The notes: a model not told the origin generated them from the letters alone. Counted from the stretch's first letter, positions 17,630-26,286 are shown. The stretch: DNA of 64,000 bases from Heyndrickxia oleronia (GCF_017809215.1 NZ_CP065424.1:4068001-4132000); one strand, 5' to 3'. A program made the numbers and translations.

Positions 17630-17905
17630 AAATAAAAAACTCCGCCCTAAATTAATAGGACGGAGATCATTTCCGTGTTGCCACCTAAATTGTGTAATTA
17701 ATTAATAGACAAAATTACACCACTCATCATCAAGTACTAACATACTCTATCTGCTATAAGGTGCAGCCCACCACTTAGATACTCTCTTTAAAGATTTCAC
17801 CTTGTTCCTTCGAGGTCCATTCATTAAATTTCTTCTTGCTAGGTTCTCAACTACCCTAACTCTCTGTATTGAAGCTATATTTAATTACTACTCCTCATCA
17901 TAGGA
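17630..17905 (-). promoter_or_regulatory. T-box riboswitch of trpS (Trp specifier)
   Basis: All T-box parts can be read on the minus strand. Stem I is closed by GAGG (17896-17893) with CCTC and by ATTAAAT with ATTTAAT. Between them, the AGTA side faces GAATGGA, in which TGG (17819-17817) is the Trp specifier codon. The distal arm is GTTAGG/CCTAGC. The T-box AGGTGGCAACACGG is at 17686-17673; its TGGC pairs with GCCA, fitting the G discriminator base of tRNA-Trp. The terminator CTCCGTCC/GGGCGGAG plus TTTTTT is at 17665-17630. Confidence 0.95.
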
Positions 17906-17933
17906 CATTAGTATTTATTATATTAATGTATAT

Positions 17934-17963
17934 ATTATATAAACATATTTATTCAATAGTCAA
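17934..17963 (-). promoter_or_regulatory. Sigma-A-type promoter of the trpS T-box transcript
   Basis: TTGACT (17963-17958) and TATAAT (17939-17934) are separated by 18 bp. The predicted start point lies about 30 bases before Stem I of the T-box. Confidence 0.8.
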
Positions 17964-17979
17964 ATTAGAAAAAAGAGCT

Positions 17980-18041
17980 AAAAAAGTCCCATCTCAATTC
18001 AAAGGGGCTTATTCTTGTTTAACTAACGCCGTGTTTTGTTA
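17980..18041. repeat. Modular intergenic repeat, copy H
   Basis: GTCCCATCTCAATTCAAAGGGGCTT core followed by GTTTAACTAACGCCGTGTTT, matching copy A (9-60). Its right end runs directly into the pseudogene at 18039. Long strings are given in parts: the core starts at 17986. Confidence 0.65.
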
Positions 18042-18223
18042 GTACCTTTTCTTTTGGATTTCCAAACGAGTAAGCAATATAGCAAAAAACGCTAAAACAG
18101 AAAGGATAAATGTAGTACCAGTTACTACCCAATTTATTTCTCTGTTACGAAGCATACTCACAACTATAATTCCTGTAAGAACACTGCAATTAGGCAAAAG
18201 TATGCCTTTGATAATTTAGCCAT
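18039..18223 (-). pseudogene. Frameshifted 61-codon membrane protein, copy 2
   Basis: ATG 18223 with AGGAA upstream encodes MAKLSKAYFCLIA and then goes out of frame because one G is lost (GCAGTGTTC against GCAGGTGTTC in copy 1 at 11337). Downstream, the frame LRNREINWVVTGTTFILSVL to EIQKKRY is intact. Like copy 1 it is 185 bp instead of 186, but the missing base is a different one. The two genes therefore died independently. Confidence 0.8.
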
Positions 18224-18479
18224 GTTATCATTCCTAAACAAAATCTATCCAATTGAGATACACATCCTAAATTGTAACATTTGTAATTTTCAAGTAAATC
18301 CTATTGGACTAATCTTCCCCGATTGTGGAATACAAGAAAATGAAAATTATTCATCTAGCCAAAAAGTTGATTTACTCTTGTTATTCAACTCTAACCATCT
18401 TAGGTTTGGGAGTGATCATTCTTTCCGCATAATTGTTTTTATTAAAGCCAAGATAAAAAAGATCAAAGGAGGATGTTTA

Positions 18480-18824
18480 TTGAAAAAGCTGCTAATTTGT
18501 TTATTCATAACTGTAATTTTTAGCTCTCATAATTTCTTTCTAAACAATTTTATCAATACAACGTATGCACAACAGAAACCTATCCCCTCTTATGCTAAAT
18601 GGGGCCAAATTGCTATACAAAAGACAAAAGAAAAGTATCCTCAAGCAAAGATTATTGATTATCTTCATATTGGGAGTGACAAGAAAGGGGATACCTCTTT
18701 AGAAAAATTCAAATTATGGTTAAAGCAAAACAACAAAGAATTTGGTGTATTTGTCGATATTTTATTTGATAGTAAAACGGAACAAATAATTGATGTTAAA
18801 TTCAGAGAAACAACAAGAGGTTAA
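18480..18824 (+). CDS. Secreted DUF3889 protein
   Basis: A 114-residue exported protein. TTG 18480 follows AAAGGAGG by eight bases; the longer open frame back to 18222 has no ribosome site. A signal peptide (KKLL then a hydrophobic stretch) ends near TYAQQ. The mature part has the DUF3889 signature SYAKWGQIAIQKTKEKYP, then DYLHIGSDKKGD and EFGVFVDILFD. The family is found in Bacillus with no known function. It is the only plus-strand protein gene between 1.3 and 30 kb. Confidence 0.85.
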   Translation: MKKLLICLFITVIFSSHNFFLNNFINTTYAQQKPIPSYAKWGQIAIQKTKEKYPQAKIIDYLHIGSDKKGDTSLEKFKLWLKQNNKEFGVFVDILFDSKTEQIIDVKFRETTRG

Positions 18825-19012
18825 AGCTAATGCTTGTTGAGTGAACCTGCCCCTTTAGTTTGGTTCTAGAAAAGGGGCCTCATATGTTGATGATAGTAAA
18901 ATGATTTAATTTCTTTGCAATAAATGCAGATCATCGTTTGGCAATTCGAACGGTGTTTAAAATAGTTGCTTAATTTTTTCAAAATAAGCAACAGAATTGT
19001 TAAAAAACAAGA

Positions 19013-19747
19013 CTATCTTAGATAACCACCATTATTAATATCAAATGTTGCACCTGTATAATGCTTGGACTTATCTGATAATAAGAAGACGACAGTATCA
19101 GCAACATCTTCAGGCATTACAGGAGTATGAATGAGTTCGTGACTTAAATATTCCTCCTTCCTCCAATCAGGAATGACGCCCATCATTGGAGTATTAACCA
19201 TCGTAGGAGCAACCGCATTCACTCGGATGTACGGTGAGAAGTTCATTGCACAGCTCTTAGTTAAACCCAGTATGGCAGCTTTTGATAACCCATATATCGC
19301 ATCTGAGCTACCTTCAATACCTGAGACTGAAGACATATTTACTATCACCCCCTGCCGCTCAGTTTGAAGCAATTTCTTGCCGAACATTTGCGAAAAATAA
19401 ACGAATCCTTTTACATTTATATCTAGGACTTTATCAATTTCATCAATTTGATAGTCCACTATATTTTTGGCTAAATAAATTCCTGCATTATTAACCAACC
19501 CATTTATTTCTGGATGTTCTATTTCTATATACTGGAAGAATCTAGAAACCTCTTCGTACCTACTTACATCTAACTGATATGTGTGCAAAACATTTCGGAC
19601 ATCTATTGATCGTTTTAAATCATTTAAAGATTCTTCATTAATATCACATGCTATTACTACAGCACCTTCTTTTAAACATTGCTTAACAATTTCTTTTCCG
19701 ATTCCAGAGGCCGCACCAGTTACTATAATTTTGCTATTTTTAAGCAT
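19013..19747 (-). CDS. SDR-family NAD(P)-dependent oxidoreductase
   Basis: A 244-residue classical short-chain dehydrogenase/reductase. The Rossmann cofactor loop is GAASGIGK (residues 10-17) with ACDINEES after beta2, whose Asp favours NAD. NNAGIY follows, then the catalytic Ser in NMSSVSG, and YGLSK as the Tyr-x-x-x-Lys pair. The C-terminal GATFDINNGGYLR matches the usual SDR ending. The substrate is unknown. AGGAG precedes ATG 19747. Confidence 0.92.
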   Translation of the reverse strand: MLKNSKIIVTGAASGIGKEIVKQCLKEGAVVIACDINEESLNDLKRSIDVRNVLHTYQLDVSRYEEVSRFFQYIEIEHPEINGLVNNAGIYLAKNIVDYQIDEIDKVLDINVKGFVYFSQMFGKKLLQTERQGVIVNMSSVSGIEGSSDAIYGLSKAAILGLTKSCAMNFSPYIRVNAVAPTMVNTPMMGVIPDWRKEEYLSHELIHTPVMPEDVADTVVFLLSDKSKHYTGATFDINNGGYLR

Positions 19748-19903
19748 TTATAAAACTCCTCACGCAATTTATAATCAAACGATATTATAGACGTTAAGCA
19801 TTCCCTTCTTTAATTAGACTATTTATTAGTAGAAAGATAATAAGATTATTCTAAATATTACAACTCTATTATAATTTAAGCGAATTGTAAATGAAATTCC
19901 GAT

Positions 19904-20032
19904 GTGAACACTTCGATCCCTTTCTGGATCAAAGCCCAATTAAATGAAGAAGAAAAAGAGCTGTGGATCTTCACTGAATCTTTAACTCTAGCAACCGTTG
20001 CTTTAGGTGCATTTTTTGGGACAATATCTTAA
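19904..20032 (+). other. Short open frame, probable gene remnant
   Basis: From GTG 19904 a 42-codon frame reads IPFWIKAQLNEEEKELWIFT followed by a hydrophobic GAFFGTIS end. The sequence looks protein-like (amphipathic part, then membrane helix), but no ribosome site precedes the GTG and a stop lies just upstream. It is probably the 3' end of a lost small membrane-protein gene. Confidence 0.35.
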
Positions 20033-20034
20033 AT

Positions 20035-20072
20035 AAAAAAGTGGGTATCCAAATTATAGTTTGAATACCCAC
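20035..20072 (-). terminator. Terminator of the GNAT gene at 20244
   Basis: GTGGGTAT and ATACCCAC, extended by CAAA/TTTG after one mismatch, form the stem. On the minus strand it is followed by TTTTTTATTT. Confidence 0.75.
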
Positions 20073-20243
20073 TATCCACTCTCTTGCAAATGAATTGGTT
20101 TACGAACGATTAGTTAAATGAGAATGTAATTTTTTTATAAACATTAAATTCATGTCAAATTGGTAATAATCCGCAAATATATGAACTAACCCTTTAGCAC
20201 ATAAAAAAAGCTGATTAACTATTGTTATTCAGCTCTAACCATC

Positions 20244-20690
20244 TTAGTTGAGTAAATTTTTTTCAAGTATAATTTTATGTAAGCCTTTTTTATCCGTATA
20301 AGTATCTATTACATCAAAACCATTTTTAATGTTTAAAATTAACATATTACGCCATTTATTCATTGTTTTTGTTTGAACAACCTTATAGCCATTTTCCTTT
20401 AAATATTGATGCTGCTTTTCCATTAGCATGGAAGCAATCCCATGTTTTCTGTAATTAGGATCCACACCACCTAACCAACTATAAAATTTATTATTATCAA
20501 TTGCATATCCAATCTTATACCCAATAACTTTTTTGCCATCCATTGCAGTAATTACTAATAATTGAGGTTTGCTTGCCATTTTGTTAATCAAATCGTCAGA
20601 AGTACCGAATATATCTTTATGTAATTCCAAAATTCCATTTAAAACATCAACTGCAGGTATTGAATTAAGAATAAAGTACTCAAAACCCAA
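20244..20690 (-). CDS. GNAT N-acetyltransferase
   Basis: A 148-residue acetyltransferase with KVIGYKIGYA (beta4), WLGGVDPNYRKHGIASMLM (motif A, R-K-H-G-I-A) and QTKTMNKWRNMLILNIKNGF (motif B). The start is TTG 20690 following GGGGG. It has its own terminator at 20035. Substrate unknown. Confidence 0.88.
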   Translation of the reverse strand: MGFEYFILNSIPAVDVLNGILELHKDIFGTSDDLINKMASKPQLLVITAMDGKKVIGYKIGYAIDNNKFYSWLGGVDPNYRKHGIASMLMEKQHQYLKENGYKVVQTKTMNKWRNMLILNIKNGFDVIDTYTDKKGLHKIILEKNLLN

Positions 20691-20751
20691 GTAAAATCCC
20701 CCTTTATAAATATTCCTTAAACTTATTTATTCAATCTATCTTAAACAAAAT

Positions 20752-20828
20752 CGCCCCATTCCTTTTAATAAAGAAAGAGCATCCCTTACTAAAGGAATGC
20801 CCCAATAGTTTAAGTTAGAATATTCACA
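20752..20828. repeat. Modular intergenic repeat, copy I
   Basis: CCATTCCTTTTAATAAAGAA flank, GCATCCCTTACTAAAGGAATGC core in near-perfect hairpin form (20779-20800), then CCCAATAGTTTAAGTTAGAA and TTCACA. It shares the core with copies E, J, K and L. Confidence 0.75.
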
Positions 20829-20908
20829 CTCTATTGTGTAGAAGCATACAAAAAATACGCTTTTTTTATGGAGCATTATTCAGCACATTTTTTTGCTTCG
20901 TTTCATAA

Positions 20909-21907
20909 CTATTTAATTTTTAATATTATTTTCCCTTTCGCCCTTCCTGACTCCGCATATTCCATCGCTTTTTGAGCATCTTTAAAAGGAAAAACTCTAT
21001 CAATGATAGGTTTTATTTTACCAGTCTCAATAAAGTTTGCGATTATACGTAATTGTTCTCCACTTGGTTTCATAAACAAAAACGTATATTGAACATTATA
21101 CTTTTTTTCAAGCGCAGTCAATTTATGACTTGCCATTGAAAACAACATAGTTTTAAAAAATCCGGAACCATATTCTTTACCGAAGCGAGCATTCGGTAAT
21201 CCCGATACGGAGACAATTTTTCCTCCGCTTTTTATCACTTCAAATGACTTTTCGAGTATCTCGCCCCCAAGTGTATCAAATACGGCATCATAATTTTTCA
21301 GTATCTCTTCAAATTGTTCCGTCTTATAATTTATAATTTCATCTGCACCAAGAGATTTTACTAAATTAGCCCCTGCTTCACTGGCAGTCGTCGCAACAGT
21401 GGCTCCCATTAATTTAGCCAGTTGAATAGCAAAGGTACCAACCCCACCAGCCCCAGCTTGAATTAAGATTTTTTGTCCTTTTTGTAATTGTAAAATGTCT
21501 TTTAGGGCTTGATAGGAGGTTAGTCCAACCAATGGAATCGATGCTGCTTCCTCAAAGCTCAAATTTTTAGGTTTTAAGGCGATATCATCTTCATGAATAG
21601 CGATATATTCAGCAAAAGTACCGATCTTACTCTTACGTGGACGGCCATATATTTCGTCACCGACTTTAAAACGAGTGACTTTGGCGCCAACCTTTGCAAC
21701 GACACCAGAAAAGTCATTCCCTAAGATAAGAGGCATTTTATATTTAACTAGCAATTTTACTTTCCCATCGCGCAGCTTAAAATCAATCGGATTAATACTA
21801 GCTGCATGAATTTCTGCGAGTACCTCATATTCACCAATTTCAGGTGTGGGCATTTCTGCCAATCTCATTGGAACTTTCCCATACCTATCGATAACCATTG
21901 CTCTCAT
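20909..21907 (-). CDS. NADP-dependent quinone-oxidoreductase-like MDR protein
   Basis: A 332-residue zinc-independent medium-chain dehydrogenase/reductase. The N-terminal GroES-like domain has INPIDFKLRDG and LGNDFSGVVAKVGAKVTRFK. The Rossmann part has AGAGGVGTFAIQLAKLMGA. Zinc-binding Cys/His residues are absent. It probably reduces quinones or reactive carbonyls with NADPH. The ArsR-type gene lies 26 bp upstream on the same strand, so the pair is an operon and the regulator likely controls it. Confidence 0.92.
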   Translation of the reverse strand: MRAMVIDRYGKVPMRLAEMPTPEIGEYEVLAEIHAASINPIDFKLRDGKVKLLVKYKMPLILGNDFSGVVAKVGAKVTRFKVGDEIYGRPRKSKIGTFAEYIAIHEDDIALKPKNLSFEEAASIPLVGLTSYQALKDILQLQKGQKILIQAGAGGVGTFAIQLAKLMGATVATTASEAGANLVKSLGADEIINYKTEQFEEILKNYDAVFDTLGGEILEKSFEVIKSGGKIVSVSGLPNARFGKEYGSGFFKTMLFSMASHKLTALEKKYNVQYTFLFMKPSGEQLRIIANFIETGKIKPIIDRVFPFKDAQKAMEYAESGRAKGKIILKIK

Positions 21908-21933
21908 AAGCTATACCTCCAAATCATATGTGT

Positions 21934-22284
21934 TTAAATTCCATCATTTCCATAAAAGCTTTGCATGAACTTATCAATATCCAACACAAGTGTTCTTAAT
22001 AAACTTAATTCTGTACGTACATTTATATAATAAAAGTTCTTTGTCCCCTCTTTACGCATAAAAACAATACCGGCATCTCGTAAAACCTTAAGATGATGGG
22101 ATACAGCAGGTCGAGAAAGATGTGTTTGTTCAGTGATTTCACCTACACGTAATCCTGTTTGACAATCCGTCCCCATTAGAACTAACAGGATCGACTGACG
22201 TGTTTCGTCACCAATTGCCAACAATACTTTTTGACAATTAATAAAATCCTCTTTGATCATATTTAGTTGGTCCTGTTTATTCAT
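21934..22284 (-). CDS. ArsR-family winged-helix regulator
   Basis: A 116-residue repressor-type protein with residues about 15-95 forming the ArsR winged helix (ETRQSILLVLMG, then LSRPAVSHHLKVLRDAGIV as recognition helix). No metal-binding cysteine pair of the CxC type is present in the recognition helix; the single DCQ cysteine is not enough. It probably senses the quinone or electrophile handled by its operon partner. An inverted repeat sits 25 bp upstream of the start. Confidence 0.9.
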   Translation of the reverse strand: MNKQDQLNMIKEDFINCQKVLLAIGDETRQSILLVLMGTDCQTGLRVGEITEQTHLSRPAVSHHLKVLRDAGIVFMRKEGTKNFYYINVRTELSLLRTLVLDIDKFMQSFYGNDGI

Positions 22285-22308
22285 TCAGTATAATACCTCC
22301 AATAGTTA

Positions 22309-22332
22309 GTTTATTGGTTTAAGTTGATAAAC
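22309..22332. promoter_or_regulatory. Candidate operator of the ArsR operon
   Basis: GTTTAT and ATAAAC are separated by 12 bp in the short leader before the ArsR gene. Position and symmetry fit an autoregulatory site; this is inference. Confidence 0.4.
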
Positions 22333-22544
22333 CATATAGCCGAATACAACAATATCCTATTGTTAGGTTAAGTGCAATATTGAGAAAGTAAATCGAGACG
22401 AATACACATAGAGGGGAACTGCTTAAAAAAGGGGCTAATAATTGATGATTGTTCTAAGAAATAAAGCAGCTTTAGTATTCCGCTTTATCCACTAATTCGA
22501 ATAAACACTAGATAAGCACTCTAGAGGTCTTCTAAAAAGAAAAA

Positions 22545-22579
22545 GCCTGAATCATATAGTTAATATATTTCGATTCAGG
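22545..22579 (-). terminator. Terminator of the isochorismatase-like gene
   Basis: CCTGAATC and GATTCAGG form an 8-bp stem; on the minus strand GCTTTTTCTTTTT follows. Confidence 0.7.
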
Positions 22580-22660
22580 TAGTATTTGTCTATTTTATTT
22601 ACAGTTATAGCCAGATTGTGGAATATGAGTTCACCTTACCTAAACAAAGAACTACTCATC

Positions 22661-23215
22661 TTACACTCTATTTAAAAGTTGCTCTGTTGTAAGTATTGTA
22701 GCAAATTCTTCATTTAAAGTTGCTAAGGAAATATTATGTATCGTCTCTGCATCATAATAGTTATCATTTTGGTCGGTAATACCAAACGCTGCTGTTGCAT
22801 CTGAAATAAGATATGTATTAAAACCTAAATTCCCACTCATTCTTGTAGTTGTAGATACACAGTGTGGGGTAGTCAAACCAGTTATTACCACTGTCGTAAT
22901 ATCATTTAATCGGAGAAACTCTTCTAAATTTGTACCAATAAAACTACTATTAACTTTCTTGTTTATAACAACTTCTCCTTTAATAGGCGCAACCAATTCT
23001 TTTATAGCAAATCCTTCATTATCCGGATGAAAAACAGAATTAGGATTATCGGACTTGTGTTGAATATGTATTACTTGCCAACCTTTGTTCCTCCATAATT
23101 CTAGTATCCTACAAATGTTTTCCTCTGCCATTAGATTGTTTCGTTCTCCCCATTTTTTATCATCAAAAGCTCTTTGTACATCTACAATTATTAATGCATT
23201 ATTTTTGTTATCCAA
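22661..23215 (-). CDS. Cysteine hydrolase, isochorismatase-like family
   Basis: A 184-residue isochorismatase-like hydrolase with the full triad: Asp in IIVDVQRAFD (near residue 10), Lys in EVVINKKVNSSF, and Cys in TTPHCVSTTTR. The cis-peptide VVITGLTT precedes the Cys helix. Family members hydrolyse nicotinamide, N-carbamoyl amines or similar amides; which one is unclear. TTG 23215 follows AGGGGG. It is a single gene with its own terminator. Confidence 0.9.
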   Translation of the reverse strand: MDNKNNALIIVDVQRAFDDKKWGERNNLMAEENICRILELWRNKGWQVIHIQHKSDNPNSVFHPDNEGFAIKELVAPIKGEVVINKKVNSSFIGTNLEEFLRLNDITTVVITGLTTPHCVSTTTRMSGNLGFNTYLISDATAAFGITDQNDNYYDAETIHNISLATLNEEFATILTTEQLLNRV

Positions 23216-23812
23216 ACTAATTCCCCCTAACTCCTATGTATTACAAAGAAAGATCCTTCTACTGAATCATTGTATAATTTTTAACGTTTTATTATATGGC
23301 CTCTACTTATTGAGAGAGTATATTAGAAATTAGATCTGTTTTAAGAATCCTACTGAAAGAAATATTTTTTCCTTGCACTGATCTGTTTCAAGTTTTACTT
23401 TGTTTTACAATACTCACAGCCATATCGTGTTTAAAGTTCAGCTTATCGTTCGTTTAATAAGGTACTTCCTTGACTATTAAACTACGAGTTAATCATAATA
23501 TATACAGTTGATAAATTACATTAAATTATTAACAAATAAGCAATTAATTTCTTTAATTATCAAGAAGATTAGGAGCATTTACTTTAAAAATGAAAAATAG
23601 ATGGTGGAAAAATTAACCACAACCTTTAGTTAACTTACACATGCTCTTTTCTCCTTATCGGTAATCAATCGCTCTGTAGATTACCGCTCATTTATTCAAA
23701 CTTTACTCTTAAATAACAACAATTTATGAGAAAAAAGCCAAAATAAAAAAGACACGTTTCTAGATAAACGCGTCCCCTGTTTAACTTTCAAACTAAAAAT
23801 TGTAACGATGTA
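23216..23812. other. Intergenic stretch, about 600 bp
   Basis: AT-rich with no gene I can support. A perfect CGGTAATC/GATTACCG hairpin lies at 23659-23686, and the DinB gene terminator at 23745-23774. A seven-residue frame MKNRWWK near 23590 is too short to judge. Confidence 0.45.
23745..23774 (-). terminator. Terminator of the DinB gene at 23813
   Basis: GACGCGTTT pairs with AAACGTGTC (one mismatch), followed by TTTTTTATTTT on the minus strand. Confidence 0.7.
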
Positions 23813-24277
23813 TCACCAAGATGGAGGTGGCCATGCTCCAATTATTCGCCGAATCAGAGCTACCTGTCCGGTATGATAACTGTTGTGCGTCATAAGCGTG
23901 GCTAAAATGACACCACGAGTCCTTTCCAATTTTGCATCCTTCATTTCATTTAAGTCTTTTTTTGCTTCGTTTTCAGCTTCCTGTAGACCTTTACTGAATT
24001 GAACAATAGCGTCACTCCACTCGGTTTCATTTGTCGGAGCTATCGCAACGGGCCATGAGTCTTCATCATGTTCTGGATGAACAGGTACACTTCCCTTAAG
24101 GTAGGTAAGATAAAAATCTTGCCAAAAAATCATATGGTTTAGAACCTGCCACACTGAATATGGACAGTTTGCAGGTTTTACCCCAGCTGTATTCCACTGT
24201 AAACCCTCAAACACCTCCAACGGATCAGCATGAGAATTTTCCCCATGTAACCCGCCTTCAAAAAAATTAGATGGCAT
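23813..24277 (-). CDS. DinB-family protein
   Basis: A 154-residue four-helix DinB/YfiT-like protein. Likely metal ligands are His in VLNHMIFWQDF and His in THNSYHTGQVALIRR, where HxxxH is the hallmark. Family members include thiol (bacillithiol) transferases, suggesting an S-transferase role. Two ATGs lie six bases apart; ATG 24277 (MPSNFFEGG) is better spaced from GAGGGG. It is one of three DinB proteins in the window. Confidence 0.85.
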   Translation of the reverse strand: MPSNFFEGGLHGENSHADPLEVFEGLQWNTAGVKPANCPYSVWQVLNHMIFWQDFYLTYLKGSVPVHPEHDEDSWPVAIAPTNETEWSDAIVQFSKGLQEAENEAKKDLNEMKDAKLERTRGVILATLMTHNSYHTGQVALIRRIIGAWPPPSW

Positions 24278-24356
24278 ATACATCCCCTCACTTTTAATAG
24301 GTTAAAAAAGCTTTTTTCTATTTTCCTCCTCCCTCAGTCAATCTCAGGTAAATATA

Positions 24357-24475
24357 TTCAACAAAAAAAGCATTAATCCTTCATGAACTGCATCCCAATT
24401 GTTAGTCACTAATTTAACAATTGAAGGTGCAGTTCATCTTCGATTAACGCTCTCTTTTAGGTATAAACAAATATG
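24357..24475. repeat. Modular repeat interrupted by a second palindrome
   Basis: The outer part AAAAAAAGCATTAATCCTTC ... CTTCGATTAACGCTCTCTTTTAG (in two halves) equals the intact repeat at 10110-10150. A 55-bp palindrome (24383-24437) with ATGAACTGCA/TGCAGTTCAT ends and CAATTGTTA/TAACAATTG inner arms sits exactly in the hairpin tip. Confidence 0.75.
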
Positions 24476-24514
24476 TAGATTACACAAACAATTTTCTATC
24501 AAGGTACGAATCAA

Positions 24515-24865
24515 TTAAAGCCTTTGTATATGTGTTTTGTTAAAAGAATCTTGATATTTCAACCCAAAGCCAAATAGTCGATCCATAAATATATGAGATA
24601 ACCAGATGATAGATATGATTAGTAAATAATCCTTTGAAAAGTATAAGTAACCTAATGCTAAAAGTATGGGTAAAATAAAACTGTGTCCAAAATTATAAAT
24701 ATTTGCACCTATTTTATTATTAATTGCATAACCAATCATTGTAATATCAGGAACGAGTAAAAGTACAAAAAACAACCAGATTGGAAAGTCTAGCTGTATA
24801 TAAATATAAAAAGAAATGGCAAGGGCAAATCCGTTTTCAATACGAACCATTTGATTAATAGTCAT
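24515..24865 (-). CDS. DUF4260 membrane protein
   Basis: A 116-residue integral membrane protein with about four helices. It has the DUF4260 pattern PDITMIGYAINNKIGANIYN, then FGHSFILP and WLSHIFMDRLFGFGLKY. No function is established. Its ATG overlaps the stop of the MerR-type gene by four bases (ATGA), so the two are translationally coupled and the regulator probably controls the pair. Confidence 0.88.
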   Translation of the reverse strand: MTINQMVRIENGFALAISFYIYIQLDFPIWLFFVLLLVPDITMIGYAINNKIGANIYNFGHSFILPILLALGYLYFSKDYLLIISIIWLSHIFMDRLFGFGLKYQDSFNKTHIQRL

Positions 24866-25290
24866 GATATTCCCCTCTTATAAATACTTTTGAAAAATTC
24901 TACTAGCAAATCTTCGATAACCTCTTTGTTTTCTAAATATTTCTCCTCATTTACTAGTTCTTTAACGGTTTGCACTACTTTTAATGCTTGTTGATAAAAC
25001 TGAATTTTTTCCTCAAGTTTCATTATTTTTTGATTTAATAACAATACTGTTGAATTGTTACATTCTGTTGATATTGATTCGTCTCTTAATATAAGTAATT
25101 GTTGAATCTCTTTTATTGTAAAACCTAATTGCTTTAATACCATGATAAGTTGTAGCTGTTTTTCACATTCTTCATCATATTCCCGGTAACCATTTTCACG
25201 TCTTTTTGGTTTCAATATGTTCTCTTTTTCATAATAACGAATTGTATCAGCTTGAATAGAATATTTGTTAGCAAAATCTTTGATTTGCAA
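24862..25290 (-). CDS. MerR-family regulator
   Basis: A 142-residue MerR-type activator: an N-terminal winged helix (IKDFANKYSIQADTIRYYEK, then RRENGYREYDEEC), a dimerising coiled coil about 75-125, and no C-terminal effector domain or conserved metal cysteines. The start is TTG 25290, nine bases after GGAGG; the longer frame to 25362 includes an unrelated hydrophobic extension. It is the first gene of the MerR-DUF4260 operon. Confidence 0.88.
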   Translation of the reverse strand: MQIKDFANKYSIQADTIRYYEKENILKPKRRENGYREYDEECEKQLQLIMVLKQLGFTIKEIQQLLILRDESISTECNNSTVLLLNQKIMKLEEKIQFYQQALKVVQTVKELVNEEKYLENKEVIEDLLVEFFKSIYKRGIS

Positions 25291-25384
25291 ATTAACCACC
25301 CTCCAGTACATACACCATAACATTGGAGTAAACTCTAAGGTCAAGAGTAAAAAAATCCCCATTAAAATGAATTACCTATTAAAC

Positions 25385-25440
25385 TTACCTCTACTTGAAT
25401 AAAAAAAGAGCGTTCCTTATTAACGGAATGCCCCTGCTTG
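25385..25440. repeat. Modular intergenic repeat, copy J
   Basis: CCTCTACTTGAATAAAAAAA flank and GCGTTCCTTATTAACGGAATGC core (25410-25431). Same core type as copies E, I, K and L. Confidence 0.75.
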
Positions 25441-25450
25441 ATGTTCCCTT

Positions 25451-25876
25451 TTAATGACCGTAATGCTCAACAAACCTTTCAAGTTCTTCTATTGTTGGTG
25501 GTAAAAAAGTTTGGTCACTTTCTATTTCAAATAGTAATTCATTATCTAAGTATGCTTGTTCTTTATAATAACCCTTTAAAACGACCTGACCAAGTTGATA
25601 AAATATAACTTCTATCTTGAGAGAAGCTTCATAATTCCAAAAAATAGCCTTCCCTTTAAGGTTCCTATAACAATGATCTAATTGCTTATAAAATTCATAG
25701 ACTTCACTAGTGGTAAACCAGGTTTTGCCTAATACATAATAATTTCCACTCTTAATTTCAACAATCCCTTCAGCATCATATCCACCACATTGGTTTGTAT
25801 TCTGTAGAAAATCACTAGCCTTTTGTAGTTCCATTCGGATAAACCCTTGATTGCCTTTAATCGTAAATTCTTGCAT
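25451..25876 (-). CDS. WapI-like immunity-family protein (tentative)
   Basis: A 141-residue soluble protein beginning with the EFTIKGNQGFIRMELQ strand pattern. It has CGGYDAEGIVEIKSGNYYV, then TTSEVYEFYKQLDHCY, and ends ELERFVEHYGH. From memory this layout matches the WapI family, immunity partners of WapA-type contact toxins, but no toxin gene is in the window, so it would be an orphan immunity gene. It sits directly after a truncated response regulator, suggesting it arrived by recombination there. Confidence 0.55.
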   Translation of the reverse strand: MQEFTIKGNQGFIRMELQKASDFLQNTNQCGGYDAEGIVEIKSGNYYVLGKTWFTTSEVYEFYKQLDHCYRNLKGKAIFWNYEASLKIEVIFYQLGQVVLKGYYKEQAYLDNELLFEIESDQTFLPPTIEELERFVEHYGH

Positions 25877-25958
25877 AAATCCAACTCATTTCCGAAAAAG
25901 ATACCTAACAGTTTAACATTAAAATCTCTTTTTATCATAGTAATCACCAGCATTCCAC

Positions 25959-26285
25959 TTATGGGGAGGGATTAAATGGTTTGGATAAGTAATCGTCTGC
26001 ACCAGAAGCTAGTCCCTGAATTTTATCTACAGCTTCCGATTTTGCCGAAAGCATAATAATGGGCATATTTCTTTCTTGTCTAATCTTCATACATGCTTCT
26101 ATTCCATCCATGTTCGGCATCATTATATCTAATATAATGAGATCAAACTCTCTTTTTTCCAATAGTTTTAGAGCTTCAATAGCATCTTCAACCTTTTGAG
26201 TGCGCATACCTTCGTTTTCTAAATAAACGGAAATTAGATTTCTAATATCTTTGTCATCATCAACAATAAGAATTTTAGACTCCAT
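25959..26285 (-). pseudogene. Truncated OmpR-type response regulator (receiver only)
   Basis: A 108-residue receiver domain with acidic pocket VDDDKD, phosphorylation-site Asp in LIILDIMMPNMDG, and the conserved Lys in DDYLSKPF. The chain stops three residues later, where the linker and OmpR winged helix should follow. The start is ATG 26285 (GGAGGG upstream), overlapping the end of the methyltransferase operon partner. No histidine kinase follows. The normal 3' half has been lost, leaving a receiver without output. Confidence 0.85.
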
Positions 26286-26286
26286 A

